22,536 bases of DNA from Peptococcaceae bacterium (GTDB lineage: Bacteria > Bacillota > Desulfitobacteriia > Desulfitobacteriales > Desulfitobacteriaceae): positions 1 through 22,536 of the forward strand of contig JAITOS010000003.1 of the NCBI GenBank assembly GCA_031289815.1, given 5' to 3'. Each line of letters begins with the position of its first letter. Positions within the stretch are counted from its first letter, which is position 1. The position numbers and the translations under genes are program-made. The notes below the pieces were generated by a model that saw only the letters and a program-made list of their open reading frames with translations, was not told the DNA's origin and ran no database searches. Below, piece by piece: positions 8,094 through 14,640 of the stretch.

Positions 8094-8732
8094 CTAAGAA
8101 ATGCCTTTGTTTCGGTTGAGAGAGATCACAATCCTTCGATTCGGTTCTTCTCCTTCACTGAAAGTCGTCACTCCCGTTTCATCTTGCAAGGCCGTATGAA
8201 TAATGCGTCTTTCATGTGAATTCATCGGTTCCAAAACGACGCGGTTTCCCGTTCGCTGCACTTTTTCTGACAATCTCCTCGCCAACTGAAGCAGGGTATC
8301 CTCCCGGCGCTGCCGGTAGCCTTCCACATCGACGATAATTCTTACCTTTTCATTCAGATGCTTTGACACGGCTAAATTCGTCAGGAATTGTAACGCTTCC
8401 AGGGTATCGCCGCGCCGGCCTATTAAAATTCCCAGCTCCGAACCGCTGATGTCTATTCCTATTTGCCCTTCGCGGTCATGGCGTTCGCACTGCGCGTCTA
8501 CCTGCATCGCTTGGCAAACGCTTTGAATAAATTGAACCGCCAATACTCCGGGATCATCCTCATACGTGACTTTGACTTTCGCCGCTTTCGTTCCCAGTAA
8601 TCCGAAAAGCCCCTTCTTTCCAGGTTCTTCTACTATCTCAACCTTTACGCGCTCCTTCGCAACTCCCAGTTGTCCGATCGCCGCGGCAACAGCCTCATCC
8701 ACTGTTTTTCCAGTCGTTACGGTCTCTTTCAT
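8094..8732 (-). CDS. khpB: RNA-binding protein KhpB (Jag/EloR, SpoIIIJ-associated)
   Basis: This is a cytoplasmic RNA-binding protein; in streptococci and others it works with KhpA to control cell-wall elongation, and it is usually encoded after yidC. The protein has 212 residues with three parts: a Jag_N domain (1-55, including EEPGKKGLFGLLGTKAAKV), a KH domain (about 75-137, with GRRG at 105-108) and an R3H domain (about 150-208, with ERRIIH at 174-179). Translation starts at the ATG at 8732, with a G-rich ribosome binding site about 10 nt upstream. It sits 31 nt after yidC, and its stop abuts a terminator. Confidence 0.95.
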   Translation of the reverse strand: MKETVTTGKTVDEAVAAAIGQLGVAKERVKVEIVEEPGKKGLFGLLGTKAAKVKVTYEDDPGVLAVQFIQSVCQAMQVDAQCERHDREGQIGIDISGSELGILIGRRGDTLEALQFLTNLAVSKHLNEKVRIIVDVEGYRQRREDTLLQLARRLSEKVQRTGNRVVLEPMNSHERRIIHTALQDETGVTTFSEGEEPNRRIVISLNRNKGIS

Positions 8733-8763
8733 GACAAATCGACCCCCCTCGCGTTTCCAACCA

Positions 8764-9426
8764 CTATGCCTTACCCGCGCTTTCTTTCTCCTTCGTCAAT
8801 ATCCGATTAATAAACAGCAGCTGCAAAATTGTCACCAGATTCATCACCACCCAATACAAGCCCAATCCAGGCGGTACGGTCGCGGTGATCCAGGCAAACA
8901 TGAGCGGCATCGCGTACAGCATAATCCTTTGGGTCGGGTCCGTCCCCGCGTTCGGGCTGCTCAGCTTCGTCTGTAAATAGGTCGTTCCCGCCGCCAATAT
9001 CGGTAAAAGATATAAAGGGTCATGTGGATCCGCCAGGCTAAACCAGATAAAATAGGCGCTGCTGCCGTCTCCATAATCAAAGTTGAGAAAAGCGCGATAC
9101 AGCGCCCAAAACACCGGCAATTGCACCAACATCGGTAAGCAGCCCGCCGCCGGATTCACATTATTTTTCTTATACATCTCCATCATTTCCGCATTGCCCT
9201 TCTGCGGCTGATCCTTATGTCTTTGCTGCAATTCTTTAATTCTTGGCTGCAAATCCATCATCTTACGCATCGAGCGCATTTGTTTCAATTGTAACGGATA
9301 GAGCACCATCTTAATGATGACCGTTAAAAGAATAATCGCAACCCCCCAGTACGGGAGTCCAATCATTGACGCGAATTGAAACAGGCTATTTAAGAAATAC
9401 GTCATCCAACCAACGATATAAGACAC
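8764..9426 (-). CDS. yidC: Membrane protein insertase YidC/Oxa1
   Basis: This protein inserts and folds inner-membrane proteins, alone or with SecYEG. The protein is 220 residues, the short form typical of Clostridia-type YidC. It starts at a GTG (9426) with AAGGAG about 8 nt upstream. About five hydrophobic segments are visible: around 10-45, the CLPMLVQLPVFWALYRAFL region, LYLLPILAAGTTYL, IMLYAMPLMFAWI and GLGLYWVVMNLVTILQLLFI. No lipobox Cys is seen at the N-terminus, unlike Bacillus SpoIIIJ. The conserved basic residue of the hydrophilic groove is Lys39 (VIIKMVLYPL) rather than Arg. yidD lies 11 nt upstream and jag 31 nt downstream. Confidence 0.95.
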   Translation of the reverse strand: MSYIVGWMTYFLNSLFQFASMIGLPYWGVAIILLTVIIKMVLYPLQLKQMRSMRKMMDLQPRIKELQQRHKDQPQKGNAEMMEMYKKNNVNPAAGCLPMLVQLPVFWALYRAFLNFDYGDGSSAYFIWFSLADPHDPLYLLPILAAGTTYLQTKLSSPNAGTDPTQRIMLYAMPLMFAWITATVPPGLGLYWVVMNLVTILQLLFINRILTKEKESAGKA

Positions 9427-9437
9427 AAAAACACTCC

Positions 9438-9644
9438 TTATATTGGGTCATAGCCCCCCGGATGAAACGGATGACATTTTAGTATCCGCTTACATGCTTT
9501 CCAACTTCCTTTTATAAAACCATACTTATGCAAGGCCTGGATCCCATATTCTGAACAAGTTGGATAAAAACGGCACGATGGGCCTTTTAAGGGCGACATC
9601 CATTTTTGATAGCCTCTGATCAGCCAAATTAAAATATATTTCAT
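9438..9644 (-). CDS. yidD: Membrane protein insertion efficiency factor YidD
   Basis: This small membrane-associated protein assists YidC-dependent insertion. I chose the ATG at 9644 (68 residues, beginning MKYILIWLIRGYQKWMSP) with GAGGG about 8 nt upstream. A GTG at 9701 would add 19 residues with no ribosome binding site. Family-defining features are an amphipathic N-terminal helix, then GPSCRFYPTCSEYG, ALHKYG, KACKRILKCHPFHPGGYDPI, with four Cys in the conserved places. It lies between rnpA and yidC, as in most bacteria. Confidence 0.94.
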   Translation of the reverse strand: MKYILIWLIRGYQKWMSPLKGPSCRFYPTCSEYGIQALHKYGFIKGSWKACKRILKCHPFHPGGYDPI

Positions 9645-9727
9645 GACTCCCGCCCTCAAGGATCTTCCCTTTCCGCTTTCGTTTATTTTGTTCCGGGTCA
9701 CCGGCTCTGTCCAGCCGAACGCGTCTT

Positions 9728-10066
9728 CTATTTTTTGAGAAACGCCTTCCTTATGCGGTGCAGACTATAGTCTATTGATCTCTCAATTTCCAAATAAGTC
9801 GCTCGCTTGATGCTCGACCGGGCAATGAATACCATCTGTTTATCCGGAAACAGCTGCGCTTTGTTCAACCGCACAATTTCACGCATTTGCCTTTTCGCCC
9901 GGTTGCGTTGTACCGCGTTTCCCACCTTGCGTGAAGCGACAAACCCGTATTTTTCTTCCCCTTTGATGATATAAATCACTACATACTTACCGGGAAAGCA
10001 GGCTCCCTCCGCAAACACTTTCCGGTAAGCAGAATTTTTACGTAATCTCAGGCTTCTTTTGAGCAT
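9728..10066 (-). CDS. rnpA: Ribonuclease P protein component
   Basis: This basic protein subunit of RNase P helps the catalytic RNA cleave the 5' leader of pre-tRNA. The protein has 112 residues, beginning MLKRSLRLRKNSAYRKVF, with the RNA-binding RNR box RNRAKRQMREIVR (about 54-66) and SRKVGNAVQ before it. The ribosome binding site is weak (GGGG upstream of ATG 10066). It is separated from rpmH by 157 nt containing a terminator, which is unusual because the two genes usually sit close together. Confidence 0.95.
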   Translation of the reverse strand: MLKRSLRLRKNSAYRKVFAEGACFPGKYVVIYIIKGEEKYGFVASRKVGNAVQRNRAKRQMREIVRLNKAQLFPDKQMVFIARSSIKRATYLEIERSIDYSLHRIRKAFLKK

Positions 10067-10084
10067 AAAAACCCCATCATCTGT

Positions 10085-10093
10085 ATTTTAACA
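10085..10093 (-). promoter_or_regulatory. Possible extended -10 promoter of rnpA
   Basis: On the minus strand TGT-TAAAAT forms an extended -10 element about 20 nt before the rnpA ATG. No good -35 lies 17 nt upstream. It is supported mainly by the need for a start site below the rpmH terminator. Confidence 0.35.
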
Positions 10094-10197
10094 CAAATTT
10101 TTTGAAACATTCATTTCCGGTCATCGCTTTCATCCTCGTCGGCAGGGAAAGGTCTCCACTGCCGAATTCACGAAGAAAACAACTTCCCCATCGCTAG

Positions 10198-10225
10198 AAA
10201 AAGGCCCCCTTGATTGCGGCGCCTT
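10198..10225 (-). terminator. Intrinsic terminator overlapping the rpmH stop
   Basis: On the minus strand AAGGC-G-CC pairs with GG-G-GCCTT (8 positions with one mismatch, loop of about 9 nt), followed by UUUUU. The stem begins inside the rpmH stop codon. It may act as a partial terminator, allowing much more rpmH transcript than rnpA. Confidence 0.65.
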
Positions 10226-10358
10226 AAACTGACAATCTCTTTCGCCCTTTTAAACGACGGCGTTTTAAGACGTTCCTGCCGGTAGAGCTTTTCATTCTGC
10301 CCAAAAAGCCGTGGACACGTTTATGCCGCCGATTTTTCGGTTGATATGTCCTTTTCAT
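10224..10358 (-). CDS. rpmH: 50S ribosomal protein L34
   Basis: This is a 44-residue ribosomal protein, starting MKRTYQPKNRRHKRVHGFLGR and ending KRRRLKGRKRLSV, matching the highly conserved L34 family over its full length. GGGAGGTG lies about 8 nt before the ATG at 10358. A longer frame from 10418 adds 20 residues over the 5' leader and is rejected. The gene has a consensus promoter at 10407-10436 and a terminator at its stop. Confidence 0.98.
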   Translation of the reverse strand: MKRTYQPKNRRHKRVHGFLGRMKSSTGRNVLKRRRLKGRKRLSV

Positions 10359-10406
10359 GCAATTGCACCTCCCTAAAAACAAAAAAACATAGCCATTCTG
10401 CTTGAA

Positions 10407-10436
10407 ATTATACTCCACCTATTTTTCCTCTGTCAA
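10407..10436 (-). promoter_or_regulatory. rpmH promoter
   Basis: On the minus strand TTGACA (10431-10436) and TATAAT (10407-10412) are both perfect consensus, with an 18-nt spacer. This fits the very high expression of L34. The leader to the rpmH start is about 40 nt. Confidence 0.88.
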
Positions 10437-10529
10437 GCAAACAAAGGGATTCCTAGAAAATAACTTGCCCTCCGGGCGGTGGAGAATTGTTATTCAGCGT
10501 AAATAAAACGCCTCGTTCAGAAGTTTCTG

Positions 10530-10558
10530 TTGATAACGTCCGCGAAAATTGGTATTAT
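10530..10558 (+). promoter_or_regulatory. dnaA promoter
   Basis: TTGATA (10530-10535) is followed by a 17-nt spacer and TATTAT (10553-10558). Transcription would start near 10565, leaving a leader of about 195 nt that crosses all four upstream DnaA boxes. That arrangement allows DnaA to repress its own gene. Confidence 0.7.
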
Positions 10559-10621
10559 ATTTCTAGGCTGCGTTTTCTTAATCTACCGTATGTTTCTGCT
10601 TCTTCTACTATCTTATAGCGG

Positions 10622-10676
10622 TTATCCACAGTGTTGTGTAGGAGTTATCCACAGATGTGTATAAGTTTGTGTATAA
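10622..10676. promoter_or_regulatory. DnaA-box cluster upstream of dnaA (four boxes)
   Basis: Two perfect forward boxes TTATCCACA are at 10622-10630 and 10645-10653. Two reverse boxes TGTGTATAA (TTATACACA on the other strand) are at 10656-10664 and 10668-10676. The forward pair and the reverse pair converge on 10653/10656. Confidence 0.92.
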
Positions 10677-10758
10677 CTTTTTTCAACCTTTACCAGCCTA
10701 TTTTACATTTCTTCAGAAAATAAATAAACGGTATCCGTTTAGGGAGGTTACCTCATCT

Positions 10759-12087
10759 ATGGCGTCCCCACCACCAACGCTCGTTCAGCTCTGGGAAGAA
10801 ACCTTAATAAAACTGGAACAAAAGTTATCCCGTCCAAGCTTTGAAACTTGGTTAAGCTCCACGCAATTGCTAAGAATGGACGGAGATATTCTGACGGTCG
10901 GCGTCCCTAATGAATTCGCCAAAGACTGGCTGGAGAGCAGCTATATTTCCTTGATAAAAACGACGGTTCAAGGGATTATCGGCCGGTCGGTCAATCTGCG
11001 CTTTGTGATTTCTTCTGCGGAGGAAGAGCTGCTGTATCTTTTGCCGGAAAAAAAAGAAGTACAGCCGCCGACGTTTCTGAATCAAAAGTACACCTTTGAT
11101 ACCTTTGTCATCGGTAACAGCAACCGTTTCGCCCACGCCGCTTGTTTAGCCGTGGCTGAATCCCCGGCAAAATCCTACAATCCGCTTTTTATTTACGGCG
11201 GCGTTGGTTTGGGAAAAACCCATTTAATGCACGCGATCGGATATCAGGTTTTGCAGCAGTCGCCGAGTACGCGCGTTCTTTATGTTACCAGCGAAAAATT
11301 TACTAACGAACTCATTGATTCCATCCGAGATAAAAAACAAATTGAATTTCGCAATAATTATCGCAATGTAGATATCTTGCTGATTGACGATATTCAGTTC
11401 CTGGCCGGAAAAGAAGGCATTCAGGAAGAATTTTTTCATACCTTTAACACGCTCTATGAAGCCAATAAGCAAATCATCATTTCTTCCGACCGGCCGCCAA
11501 AAGAGATTCCGACCTTGGAAGACCGTTTACGTTCCCGTTTTGAATGGGGTCTCATCACCGACATTCAGATTCCTGATTTGGAAACCAGAATTGCGATTCT
11601 GCGCAAAAAAGCTAAACTGGAAAACCTACAGATAACGAATGAGGTGATGGAGTATATCGCCAACAAAATTCAGTCCAATATCCGAGAATTGGAAGGGGCG
11701 CTCATTCGCGTGATGGCCTACGCTTCCCTGACTTCCCGCCCGTTTACCCTGGCGATCGCTGAAGAAGCCTTAAAAGACATCATTCAGATAAATAAACATA
11801 CGCATATTTCTATTGAAATGATTCAACAAGCCGTATCCAATTATTTTCATATGCCTCTCAGCGATTTCAAAGCCAAAAAGAGAACGCGCGCCGTTGCTTT
11901 TCCCAGACAAATTGCCATGTATATCTGCCGTGAAATCACCGACCTTTCTTTACCAAAGATTGGCGATGAATTTGGCGGTCGCGACCATACCACGGTGATT
12001 CACGCCTATGAAAAAATTGCGGAACTTCTGAAAACCGATCCTTTATTGGAAAAAAGAATCCACGAAATCATCGATCAGATCCAGTGA
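10759..12087 (+). CDS. dnaA: Chromosomal replication initiator protein DnaA
   Basis: This AAA+ initiator binds DnaA boxes and melts the origin. The ATG at 10759 gives 442 residues (MASPPPTLVQLWEE...) with GGAGG at 10743-10747. A GTG frame from 10657 would begin inside the DnaA boxes and is rejected. Domain I spans about 1-85 (LWEETLIKLEQKLSRPSFETWLSS), followed by a short linker (86-109). Domain III starts at YTFDTFVIGNSNRFAHAA, with Walker A GGVGLGKTH (147-155) and Walker B ILLIDDIQFLAG. Domain IV ends with the box-binding signature GGRDHTTVIHAYEKI. Linker domain II is very short compared with proteobacterial DnaA. The gene lies between the two halves of the origin and is probably autoregulated. 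Confidence 0.98.
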   Translation: MASPPPTLVQLWEETLIKLEQKLSRPSFETWLSSTQLLRMDGDILTVGVPNEFAKDWLESSYISLIKTTVQGIIGRSVNLRFVISSAEEELLYLLPEKKEVQPPTFLNQKYTFDTFVIGNSNRFAHAACLAVAESPAKSYNPLFIYGGVGLGKTHLMHAIGYQVLQQSPSTRVLYVTSEKFTNELIDSIRDKKQIEFRNNYRNVDILLIDDIQFLAGKEGIQEEFFHTFNTLYEANKQIIISSDRPPKEIPTLEDRLRSRFEWGLITDIQIPDLETRIAILRKKAKLENLQITNEVMEYIANKIQSNIRELEGALIRVMAYASLTSRPFTLAIAEEALKDIIQINKHTHISIEMIQQAVSNYFHMPLSDFKAKKRTRAVAFPRQIAMYICREITDLSLPKIGDEFGGRDHTTVIHAYEKIAELLKTDPLLEKRIHEIIDQIQ

Positions 12088-12137
12088 TCGATGGGCGCTC
12101 AGGTGTGCCTATCCTGTGCATACTTTCTGGGATACCT

Positions 12138-12246
12138 TGGGGATAACCTGTGGTGCTGAAAACATGTGGATAACCCCTCTGCTCTTATCCACATGTTTTG
12201 CGTCAGCTTAAAAGGGATCAAGAAAGACTTTCCTCCCTTATCCACA
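12138..12246. promoter_or_regulatory. DnaA-box cluster downstream of dnaA
   Basis: The reverse box TGTGGATAA is at 12165-12173, and forward boxes TTATCCACA are at 12185-12193 and 12238-12246, all exact. A one-mismatch reverse box TGGGGATAA is at 12138-12146. Confidence 0.92.
12159..12199. repeat. 15-bp perfect inverted repeat carrying two DnaA boxes
   Basis: AAAACATGTGGATAA (12159-12173) and its exact reverse complement (12185-12199) are separated by 11 nt. GCTG/CAGC at 12155-12158 and 12204-12207 extend the pairing beyond a 4-nt bulge. The arms contain convergent DnaA boxes and could form a cruciform. As RNA it would be a strong hairpin after dnaA, but with only four U behind it. Confidence 0.92.
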
Positions 12247-12286
12247 AGTTGACGCCGTATACGACTACGACTACGACTATATTCTT
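12238..12286. promoter_or_regulatory. Putative DnaA-trio/origin-unwinding element
   Basis: A forward DnaA box (12238-12246) is followed by a short GC-containing spacer (12247-12259). Then comes TACGAC three times in tandem (12260-12277), continuing as TATATTCTTAATA. Read in the CTA register the repeat gives CTA-CGA-CTA-CGA-CTA. In Bacillus subtilis the unwinding system is box, GC-rich stretch and CTA-like triplets in the same order and orientation. Assignment is by layout; the exact trio register is inferred. Confidence 0.75.
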
Positions 12287-12318
12287 AATACTACAGATAC
12301 CATTTTCTCAGGGAACGA

Positions 12319-12336
12319 CGTCTGCCTGAACAGACG
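12319..12336 (+). other. Hairpin in the dnaN leader
   Basis: A perfect 6-bp stem CGTCTG/CAGACG with a 6-nt loop ends 6 nt before the dnaN ribosome binding site (AAAGGAG, 12343-12349). There is no U tract, so it is not a terminator. It could influence translation or mRNA stability. Confidence 0.5.
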
Positions 12337-12358
12337 ATCCATAAAGGAGTTGTCGCAT

Positions 12359-13462
12359 ATGATATTTTATTGCACGAAAGACGCGCTGGTCGTAGGCGTA
12401 AATACTGTCTTCCGGGCGGTTTCCTCTAAAAGCACGCTGCCTATATTGCAAGGAATCTTGCTAAAAACAGAAGCGGACCGGTTGATCCTTACGGCGACGG
12501 ATCTGGAAATCAGCATTCAGTGCCAGGTTCCGGTGCAAACGATCGAAGAAGGCTCCGTTGTCATTCCCTCCAGAATTTTTTCTGAAATTGTGCGCAAACT
12601 TCCGGATACCTCGATTCATATAGAATTAAAAGACCAACAGCTCTATATCACCTATTACAGTTCAAATATCGTATTAAAGACCCTGGAACAGGAGGAATTC
12701 CCCTTATTACCGAATTTAGAGGCGGCGCAAGCCTTTAGTATTCCGGTTTCTTTATTTCAGAATATGATTAAACAGACGGTTTTTGCTTGTTCCAGCGAAG
12801 AAAAAAGACAGGTATTTACCGGACTCTTCATGCAAATTGAAAATCAAACCCTGACAATGGTGGGCACCGATACCCATCGGATGGCCTATAAGACGACGGA
12901 ACTTCCTGAGGCGGAAAATTCAACCTTCAGCGGCATTATTCCGGGAAAAACCTTAACGGAAATCTACCGCCTTTTGCGTGATGACGACGAAACGGTGGAC
13001 ATCCAGTATACGGAGTCGCAGGTATCCTTTCAGTTCGGCGCGATCCATTTTCTGTCCCGCTTGATCGCCGGTCAGTTCCCGAATTATAAGCAGGTCATAC
13101 CGAATACCTGTGAAACAAAAATTCATATGCCGGTCGCTGCTTTTACGGAGGCGGTAGAAAGAGCGTCGCTGATATCACGCGATAGCGCCTTGGGCGCGAA
13201 TATTATTTGCTTAAAATTGGTGGAGAGTACCTTATTTCTGGAGCAAAACTCGGATGTCGGCAGAATTTCCGAGCAGCTGGAAGTGGAAGCGGAAGGCAAG
13301 GAAATAACGATCTCCATCAATTCAAAATACTTATTGGACGTTTTAAAGGTCATTGACGAACAGATGGTCTTCGAGCTATCCGGCCCGAATCAAGCGGGAA
13401 TTATACGGCCGTTAAACGATCCGAATTACGTGTATTTGGTATTGCCCATTCGAGCTTCTTAG
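12359..13462 (+). CDS. dnaN: DNA polymerase III subunit beta (sliding clamp)
   Basis: This ring-shaped clamp tethers DNA polymerase III to DNA. I chose the ATG at 12359 (367 residues, MIFYCTKDALVVGVNTVFRAVS), because AAAGGAG ends 9 nt before it. A TTG at 12350 directly abuts the Shine-Dalgarno. Family motifs include STLPILQGILLKTEADRLILTATDLEISI, a central GTDTHRMAYK, and the C-terminal YVYLVLPIR closing strand. recF starts 7 nt after its stop. No convincing promoter was found in the dnaA-dnaN gap, so dnaA readthrough is possible. Confidence 0.97.
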   Translation: MIFYCTKDALVVGVNTVFRAVSSKSTLPILQGILLKTEADRLILTATDLEISIQCQVPVQTIEEGSVVIPSRIFSEIVRKLPDTSIHIELKDQQLYITYYSSNIVLKTLEQEEFPLLPNLEAAQAFSIPVSLFQNMIKQTVFACSSEEKRQVFTGLFMQIENQTLTMVGTDTHRMAYKTTELPEAENSTFSGIIPGKTLTEIYRLLRDDDETVDIQYTESQVSFQFGAIHFLSRLIAGQFPNYKQVIPNTCETKIHMPVAAFTEAVERASLISRDSALGANIICLKLVESTLFLEQNSDVGRISEQLEVEAEGKEITISINSKYLLDVLKVIDEQMVFELSGPNQAGIIRPLNDPNYVYLVLPIRAS

Positions 13463-13469
13463 CAAGGCA

Positions 13470-14561
13470 ATGATCAAAGACATTGATATGTATCATTTTC
13501 GGAATTTACAACAGCAGAAAATTTGTTTTTCACCGGGTTTAAATATCCTGACAGGAAAAAACGGGCAAGGAAAAACCAATCTTTTGGAGGCTCTTTTTTA
13601 TCTGCTGACCGGAAAATCCTATCGGGCGCAAAAGGAGCTGGAGTTGATCCGCTGGGGCGAGGACGCCTTCAGGCTGAACGGCTCGTTTAACGTGAACGGA
13701 CGGGAGATTCGCCTGGAAAGCGTCTACACGGATAAAAAGAAGATGATCAAGGTGAACGGCGTCGCCTGTCGGCGTTTATCTGATTTTATAGGGTTGATTA
13801 ACGTGGTGTTTTTCAGCCCGGATGACCTGTCGATCATTAAGGACAGTCCAGGAAAAAGACGGTTGTTTATCGATGCGCATATTATCCAGCTAAGGCCGAG
13901 TTATGTGGGGGTTTTAAACGATTATAACCGGATTCTCACGCAGAAAGGTCATTTGCTGAGAGAAGACCGTGCGGGCTTTAGAGAAAAACAGGAGCAGTTG
14001 GAGTTATGGAATGAAGAACTCGTAAAATACGGCTCGGAAGTGCTGAAGCTGCGCTGTGAGCATACGAACCGCTTGAAGCGGATAGCGGCGGAGATTTATC
14101 AGCAAATATCCTTTGACGCTGAAAAAATGGATATGGCCTACCTGCCTTTGGGTTGCAAGGATATCGAGACGGCTTTAGCGGAGTTTCCGCTCATCCTGCA
14201 AAAAAAGAAAGAAAGTGAACTGGAAAGGCGAACCATTTTAGTTGGGCCGCATCGCGACGAGCTGGAAGTCAGCCTGGACCAAAGAAATGGCCGTCTTTTC
14301 GCCTCTCAGGGGCAGCAACGGTCGATCGTCCTCGCTTTAAAATTAGCGCAATTACATATCATCAAACAAGAAAAAGAAACCTATCCGCTATTATTATTGG
14401 ACGACGTTTTATCAGAATTAGATCAATTCAGGAGAAAATATTTAATCCATTTTATTGAATCCTTAGAGATACAAACCGTCATGACCAACGCCTTAGACGA
14501 AAAAGAGGAACGAAAAGGAACGGTGTACCTCGTAGAAAATGGGGAAATAAAGCCAATGTAA
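13470..14561 (+). CDS. recF: DNA replication and repair protein RecF
   Basis: This SMC-like ATPase acts with RecO and RecR to load RecA at single-strand gaps. The protein has 363 residues: Walker A GKNGQGKTN (29-37), NLLEALFYLLTGKSYR after it, the ABC signature ASQGQQRSIVLALKLAQ, and Walker B LLLLDDVLSELD near the C-terminus. The ATG at 13470 follows dnaN by 7 nt with only a weak GCAAGG before it, suggesting coupled translation. The small S4-domain gene that usually separates dnaN and recF in Firmicutes is absent. Confidence 0.97.
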   Translation: MIKDIDMYHFRNLQQQKICFSPGLNILTGKNGQGKTNLLEALFYLLTGKSYRAQKELELIRWGEDAFRLNGSFNVNGREIRLESVYTDKKKMIKVNGVACRRLSDFIGLINVVFFSPDDLSIIKDSPGKRRLFIDAHIIQLRPSYVGVLNDYNRILTQKGHLLREDRAGFREKQEQLELWNEELVKYGSEVLKLRCEHTNRLKRIAAEIYQQISFDAEKMDMAYLPLGCKDIETALAEFPLILQKKKESELERRTILVGPHRDELEVSLDQRNGRLFASQGQQRSIVLALKLAQLHIIKQEKETYPLLLLDDVLSELDQFRRKYLIHFIESLEIQTVMTNALDEKEERKGTVYLVENGEIKPM

Positions 14562-14572
14562 ACGCTCGGTGT

Positions 14573-14601
14573 TTGCTAATATTTGTTATTAAGGTTATAA
14601 T
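14573..14601 (+). promoter_or_regulatory. gyrB(-gyrA) promoter
   Basis: TTGCTA (14573-14578) and a perfect TATAAT (14596-14601) are separated by 17 nt. They lie in the 79-nt recF-gyrB gap, giving a leader of about 33 nt. Gyrase genes in many bacteria have their own supercoiling-sensitive promoter. Confidence 0.7.
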
Positions 14602-14640
14602 ATAAAGGTTAACGATCATTAATTTTTGGAGGGAACATCT

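Larger units (their letters stand above)
10437..10758. other. Upstream part of the bipartite replication origin (rpmH-dnaA gap)
   Basis: No gene is present in this 322-nt stretch, where gene orientation switches from minus to plus. It holds a small GCCC-TCC-GGGC hairpin (10467-10477), an interrupted palindrome CAGAA-GT-TTCTG (10518-10529), the dnaA promoter, a pyrimidine-rich TTCTTCTACTATC stretch (about 10600-10612) and a cluster of four DnaA boxes. This is the usual position of the upstream origin half in Firmicutes. Confidence 0.85.
12088..12358. other. Downstream part of the bipartite replication origin (dnaA-dnaN gap)
   Basis: This 271-nt gap has no gene. From left to right it contains a near-box TGGGGATAA (12138-12146), a 15-bp inverted repeat of two DnaA boxes, a third perfect DnaA box, a triple TACGAC repeat followed by AT-rich sequence, and a small hairpin before the dnaN ribosome binding site. 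In Bacillus the corresponding gap holds the unwinding region (incC). Confidence 0.88.

Noticed and set aside
9702..9717. CGGCT/AGCCG hairpin between rnpA and yidD as a terminator
   Set aside because: The stem is only 5 bp and has no U tract on either strand.
10600..10612. TTCTTCTACTATC upstream of the first DnaA box as a second DnaA-trio element
   Set aside because: The triplets lie 5' of the forward box, the wrong side for the known box-then-trio polarity, and no reverse box lies appropriately.
10657..10758. N-terminal extension of DnaA from a GTG at 10657
   Set aside because: It would translate the DnaA-box cluster, has no ribosome binding site, and the ATG at 10759 has GGAGG upstream and a normal DnaA N-terminus.
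12260..12277. TACGAC triple repeat as a CRISPR-like or microsatellite array
   Set aside because: There are only three 6-nt units without spacers, and the position after a DnaA box in the dnaA-dnaN gap fits an origin element better.
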